NCBI GenBank assembly: GCA_013205415.1
Contig: JABMMY010000173.1
Span: forward strand, 1-7,224
Direction of reading: 5' to 3'
Length of the DNA stretch: 7,224 nucleotides
From: Deltaproteobacteria bacterium
GTDB lineage: Bacteria > Bdellovibrionota > FAC87 > UBA2466
The notes under the pieces were generated by a model, which worked only from the letters and a program-made list of their open reading frames with translations, was not told the DNA's origin and ran no database searches. Positions 5,014 to 7,224 of the stretch are shown in pieces; position 1 is the first letter of the stretch; the number at the start of each line of letters is the position of its first letter. The position numbers were made by a program, and so were the translations under genes.

Positions 5014-5022
5014 TGATATCAT
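5014..5022 (+). promoter_or_regulatory. Extended -10 promoter placing transcription start at the PilZ gene ATG
   Basis: TGATATCAT is a TGn extended -10 with TATCAT (5 of 6 to consensus) at 5017-5022. Standard spacing of 6 nt puts +1 at 5029, the A of the start codon. No Shine-Dalgarno lies upstream of that ATG. The simplest reading is a leaderless transcript. The alternative is that the gene is transcribed from the response-regulator promoter and translated poorly or by coupling. Confidence 0.45.
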
Positions 5023-5028
5023 TGACTT

Positions 5029-5694
5029 ATGCATCGTAGGCCCATCTTACTCATTATATCCGCTCTCTTGCTTCTCTATTTTCCCATGGAGCGGGGCTAT
5101 CATTTTTATCTTCATAAAAATATCTCTTTTCTAGATGCCATTCTTTTTGGTTTGATTCCTATCTTCTTAATAGCCGGATTGGTCAAAGTGACTCGCGTGG
5201 GTTGGTATACTTTAATTGCTATGATTGCTTTATGGGGTATTCAGGATCTAAATGTCTATTATCTTAGTCATGGAAAAAACTGGAGCTTTTTTCTGCATTT
5301 AGGAATTTATGCTTTTAGTCTCAGTTATTTTATTAACCCAAGAGTCAAACATCTTTATTTCGATCCTAAGCTTCGTTGGTGGCGGACAAAACCACGTTAT
5401 GAAACCCACCTTTCCTTAATCGTAAAACAAGATAATTATTGGGATTATCCCCTAATGAGAAATATTTCCGAAGGCGGTTGTTTTTTAGAAACTAAAAGTG
5501 TCTATTCTTTGGGTGAAAAAATTGATTTAAGCATTCCCTTGCCTGTTCCCCTGAAGGTTTCGGTCATTCAGCTTGAGGGAGAGGTACGATGGGTTTCACC
5601 GTCTGAAAGTAAACCTGGAATGGGCATTCAATTTAAGAATATTTCAAATAAAAACCTGTCCGCACTTAAGGATTTTGTCAGACGAGAACTATAG
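5029..5694 (+). CDS. Four-TM membrane protein with C-terminal PilZ (c-di-GMP-binding) domain
   Basis: The 221-residue protein is an inner-membrane c-di-GMP effector candidate. Four hydrophobic segments occupy about 5-19, 34-52, 57-75 and 87-102, with the PilZ domain following on what should be the cytoplasmic side. The two ligand-binding motifs are intact: RxxxR (Arg119, Arg123 in RTKPR) and NxSxxG (Asn145, Ser147, Gly150 in NISEGG). Typical later strands follow (LEGEVRWV, 182-189; GMGIQFKNIS, 197-206). The membrane part is not recognised as a known enzymatic domain, so it may anchor the sensor or contact a partner. There is no Shine-Dalgarno; a -10 box ends 6 nt before the ATG. It is 57 bp downstream of the response-regulator gene on the same strand, with no clear terminator between, so read-through is possible. 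PilZ call is strong; biological output unknown. Confidence 0.88.
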   Translation: MHRRPILLIISALLLLYFPMERGYHFYLHKNISFLDAILFGLIPIFLIAGLVKVTRVGWYTLIAMIALWGIQDLNVYYLSHGKNWSFFLHLGIYAFSLSYFINPRVKHLYFDPKLRWWRTKPRYETHLSLIVKQDNYWDYPLMRNISEGGCFLETKSVYSLGEKIDLSIPLPVPLKVSVIQLEGEVRWVSPSESKPGMGIQFKNISNKNLSALKDFVRREL

Positions 5695-5707
5695 TAGAGA
5701 ACTATAG
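5684..5707 (+). repeat. 11-bp tandem duplication at the PilZ stop codon
   Basis: GAGAACTATAG occurs at 5684-5694 and again at 5697-5707 with a 2-nt spacer (period 13). The first copy contains the last codons and the TAG stop. Because CTATAG is self-complementary, the duplication also creates the two arms of the hairpin downstream. Confidence 0.85.
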
Positions 5708-5716
5708 GTATTTTTT
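5689..5716 (+). terminator. Low-GC intrinsic terminator candidate after the PilZ gene
   Basis: CTATAGT (5689-5695) pairs perfectly with ACTATAG (5701-5707) around a 5-nt AGAGA loop. After GTA, six T residues follow (5711-5716). The stem has only two G-C pairs, so it is weak, but the stem-loop-T-run layout and its place directly at the stop codon fit a terminator. The 5' arm overlaps the stop codon. Confidence 0.42.
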
Positions 5717-5724
5717 AATCCTGC

Positions 5725-5754
5725 TTGAAAAGTCCCCCACCCCTAAGGCACAAT
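5725..5754 (+). promoter_or_regulatory. Candidate sigma70-type promoter for the lysine 5,6-aminomutase gene
   Basis: TTGAAA (5725-5730, 5 of 6 to TTGACA), an 18-bp spacer, and CACAAT (5749-5754, 4 of 6 to TATAAT). The predicted +1 is near 5761, giving a leader of about 3 nt before ATG 5764. The only purine-rich block upstream (AAGG, 5745-5748) is 15 nt away, too far for a normal Shine-Dalgarno. It sits just after the terminator-like hairpin, consistent with a separate transcription unit. Confidence 0.45.
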
Positions 5755-5763
5755 CATCCCCTT

Positions 5764-7224
5764 ATGGCTTATGCGTCAACAATACCTCTATCTGTAAAAA
5801 AAATTGCCCGATGTCGTCAAATTGCGAAATCGATCGGTTCTGAAGTTGCCTCATTAGTTAAGGTGAATTCTACGGTGGGCACTGAGCGAGCGGTGATGCG
5901 ATTATTGGGTTTTAATGAAGCTACTAATGATCAAGATCTTATTTTTCCTGTCGCTAATTTTATCTGCGATCAGGTGAAGGCCCAAGACCGACTACATGAG
6001 GGGGCTCTATATTGGATTGCCAATGCTTTGATTGCGACCGGTACAGACATCGCAGGATTACAAGAGAGGGTGATCAGCCGAGAAATCAATGTGGGAACAC
6101 TAGCCTCTCAGGACGGTAAAAAGGTAAAGGCCTTAGCGAATCAATTGGCCAAAGCGGCCTATCAAAATTTAATGAGATATCGAAAAGACCGAGTTCAAAT
6201 TGCTAAGAAATTAAAGGATCCTGTTAAGGACAAACGACCTTTGAAATATGTCATTGTAGCAACGGGAAATATTTTTGAAGATGTGATTCAAGCTAGAAGT
6301 GCAGTGATGGACGGAGCCGATGTGATTGCGGTGATTCGAAGTACTGCACAATCGCTTATCGATTATGTACCTCAAGGGACTACGACAGAAGGTTTTGGTG
6401 GCACCTATGCTACGCAGGCTAATTTTCGTGTGATGAGACAGGCCCTCGATGAAGTAGGTAAACAGGTTAATCGTTACATTCGACTGACTAATTATTGTTC
6501 GGGACTCTGCATGTCGGAGATTGCAGTTTTAGCGGCGATGGAGGGATTAGATTGTCTTTTGAATGATGCCATGTACGGAATTTTATTTCGCGATATTAAT
6601 ATGCGTAGAACCTTTATTGATCAGCATTTTTCGAGACTCATCTGTTCGAAAAGTGGAATTTGGATTATGACAGGCGAAGATAATTATATGAAAACTACCG
6701 ACGCCTCTGAAAGTGGCGATCAGGTTTTAGCCTCTCAGTTTATCAATGAAGTGGCAGCGCTCAATGCGGGAATGCCCAAAGATCAGATGTCTATTGGACA
6801 TGCCATGGAAATGGATCCTAATTATGAGGGGGTCATTTTGATGGAGATTGCTCGGGCTCAAATGACCCGTCAGATATTTCCTGAAGCCCCCTTAAAATAC
6901 ATGTGTAATACCAAATATAAATCGGGTGATATTTTTACAAGTCATGCCATAGATACTATTTTTAATTTAATAGGATCAATGACTAATCAAGGAGTGGTTC
7001 TTCTGGGAATGTTAACAGAGGCAATTCACACCCCTTTTTTACAGGATCGTAGTGTGAGTATTAGAAATGCTAATTACGTATTAAAAGGCTCTTTGGGGCT
7101 TGCCAATGAATTTGGTTATCGTTCCGATGGTTTTATTGCAGGGTTTGCTCAAAAAGTTTTAGATGATGCGGTTAAGTTACTAGAGAAAATCGATCGCATG
7201 GGTATTTATACAGCTATTGAGAAA
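5764..7224 (+). CDS. kamD: Lysine 5,6-aminomutase alpha subunit, 3' end cut by window
   Basis: 487 codons are open to the right edge. The Clostridium sticklandii alpha subunit is about 516 residues, so roughly 30 are missing. The enzyme (KamD with KamE, AdoCbl and PLP) moves the terminal amino group of D-lysine or beta-L-lysine from C6 to C5 in lysine fermentation. Conserved blocks include YVIVATGN (162-169), VIRSTAQSLIDYVPQGTTTEGFGGTY (190-215, in parts), NYCSGLCM (243-250), NDAMYGILFRDINM (267-280) and TGEDNY (303-308). By alignment recalled from the clostridial protein with a constant offset of +8, active-site residues Arg184, Ser189, Ser238, Tyr263, Arg268, Asp298 and Lys370 correspond to Arg192, Ser197, Ser246, Tyr271, Arg276, Asp306 and Lys378, all conserved. 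The PLP-binding lysine and cobalamin domain belong to the beta subunit, expected just downstream. Ornithine 4,5-aminomutase OraE is a longer relative and less likely. Confidence 0.94.
   Translation, partial: MAYASTIPLSVKKIARCRQIAKSIGSEVASLVKVNSTVGTERAVMRLLGFNEATNDQDLIFPVANFICDQVKAQDRLHEGALYWIANALIATGTDIAGLQERVISREINVGTLASQDGKKVKALANQLAKAAYQNLMRYRKDRVQIAKKLKDPVKDKRPLKYVIVATGNIFEDVIQARSAVMDGADVIAVIRSTAQSLIDYVPQGTTTEGFGGTYATQANFRVMRQALDEVGKQVNRYIRLTNYCSGLCMSEIAVLAAMEGLDCLLNDAMYGILFRDINMRRTFIDQHFSRLICSKSGIWIMTGEDNYMKTTDASESGDQVLASQFINEVAALNAGMPKDQMSIGHAMEMDPNYEGVILMEIARAQMTRQIFPEAPLKYMCNTKYKSGDIFTSHAIDTIFNLIGSMTNQGVVLLGMLTEAIHTPFLQDRSVSIRNANYVLKGSLGLANEFGYRSDGFIAGFAQKVLDDAVKLLEKIDRMGIYTAIEK

Overview
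The window is A+T-leaning bacterial DNA (roughly 40% G+C by eye) with closely spaced genes. Seven protein genes are supported, two of them cut by the window edges. The organism is Gram-negative: it encodes a lipobox-bearing LolB-like lipoprotein and a membrane-anchored PilZ protein. The gene mix (four-helix-bundle protein, inositol-phosphate synthase, PilZ, lysine 5,6-aminomutase) would fit a Bdellovibrionota-type or other delta-lineage bacterium. That placement is inference, since no phylogenetic marker is present.

Left part (1-1735). On the minus strand, an inositol-1-phosphate synthase gene (244-1572) is followed by a predicted 12-bp RNA stem (150-215), a tandem hexanucleotide array (106-147), and the first 32 codons of a four-helix-bundle protein (97 to the edge). 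This last gene was missed by simple ORF calling because it leaves the window. A 163-bp divergent intergenic region (1573-1735) holds overlapping candidate -10 boxes inside an inverted repeat.

Middle part (1736-4023). An alpha/beta hydrolase gene and a LolB-like lipoprotein gene overlap by 4 bp (ATGA) and form a plus-strand operon. The lipoprotein gene ends in an imperfect copy of an internal segment that includes an exact 18-bp repeat. Convergent to it lies a small stand-alone receiver-like protein. It has lost the acidic pocket, the phosphoacceptor Asp (Glu instead), the switch Ser/Thr (His instead) and the Lys (Arg instead), so it is a pseudo-receiver.

Right part (4024-7224). Divergent from the pseudo-receiver is an OmpR/PhoB-type response regulator with all canonical residues and an unusual acidic tail. 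Next is a four-helix membrane protein with a C-terminal PilZ (c-di-GMP) domain, then the nearly complete alpha subunit of AdoCbl/PLP-dependent lysine 5,6-aminomutase, which runs off the right edge. The PilZ gene and the aminomutase gene lack Shine-Dalgarno sequences. Each has a promoter-like -10 box placed so that transcription would start at or within about 3 nt of the ATG, so both may be leaderless.

Functional themes are signalling (response regulator, pseudo-receiver, PilZ), envelope and lipid functions (inositol phosphate, hydrolase, lipoprotein) and lysine catabolism. No complete pathway is contained in the window, and I found no CRISPR array, transposase, tRNA or rRNA. Two starts differ from the longest open frames: the pseudo-receiver is called from GTG at 4023 and the response regulator from ATG at 4219, both because of well-placed Shine-Dalgarno sequences. 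No stretch longer than 300 bases is without a gene.
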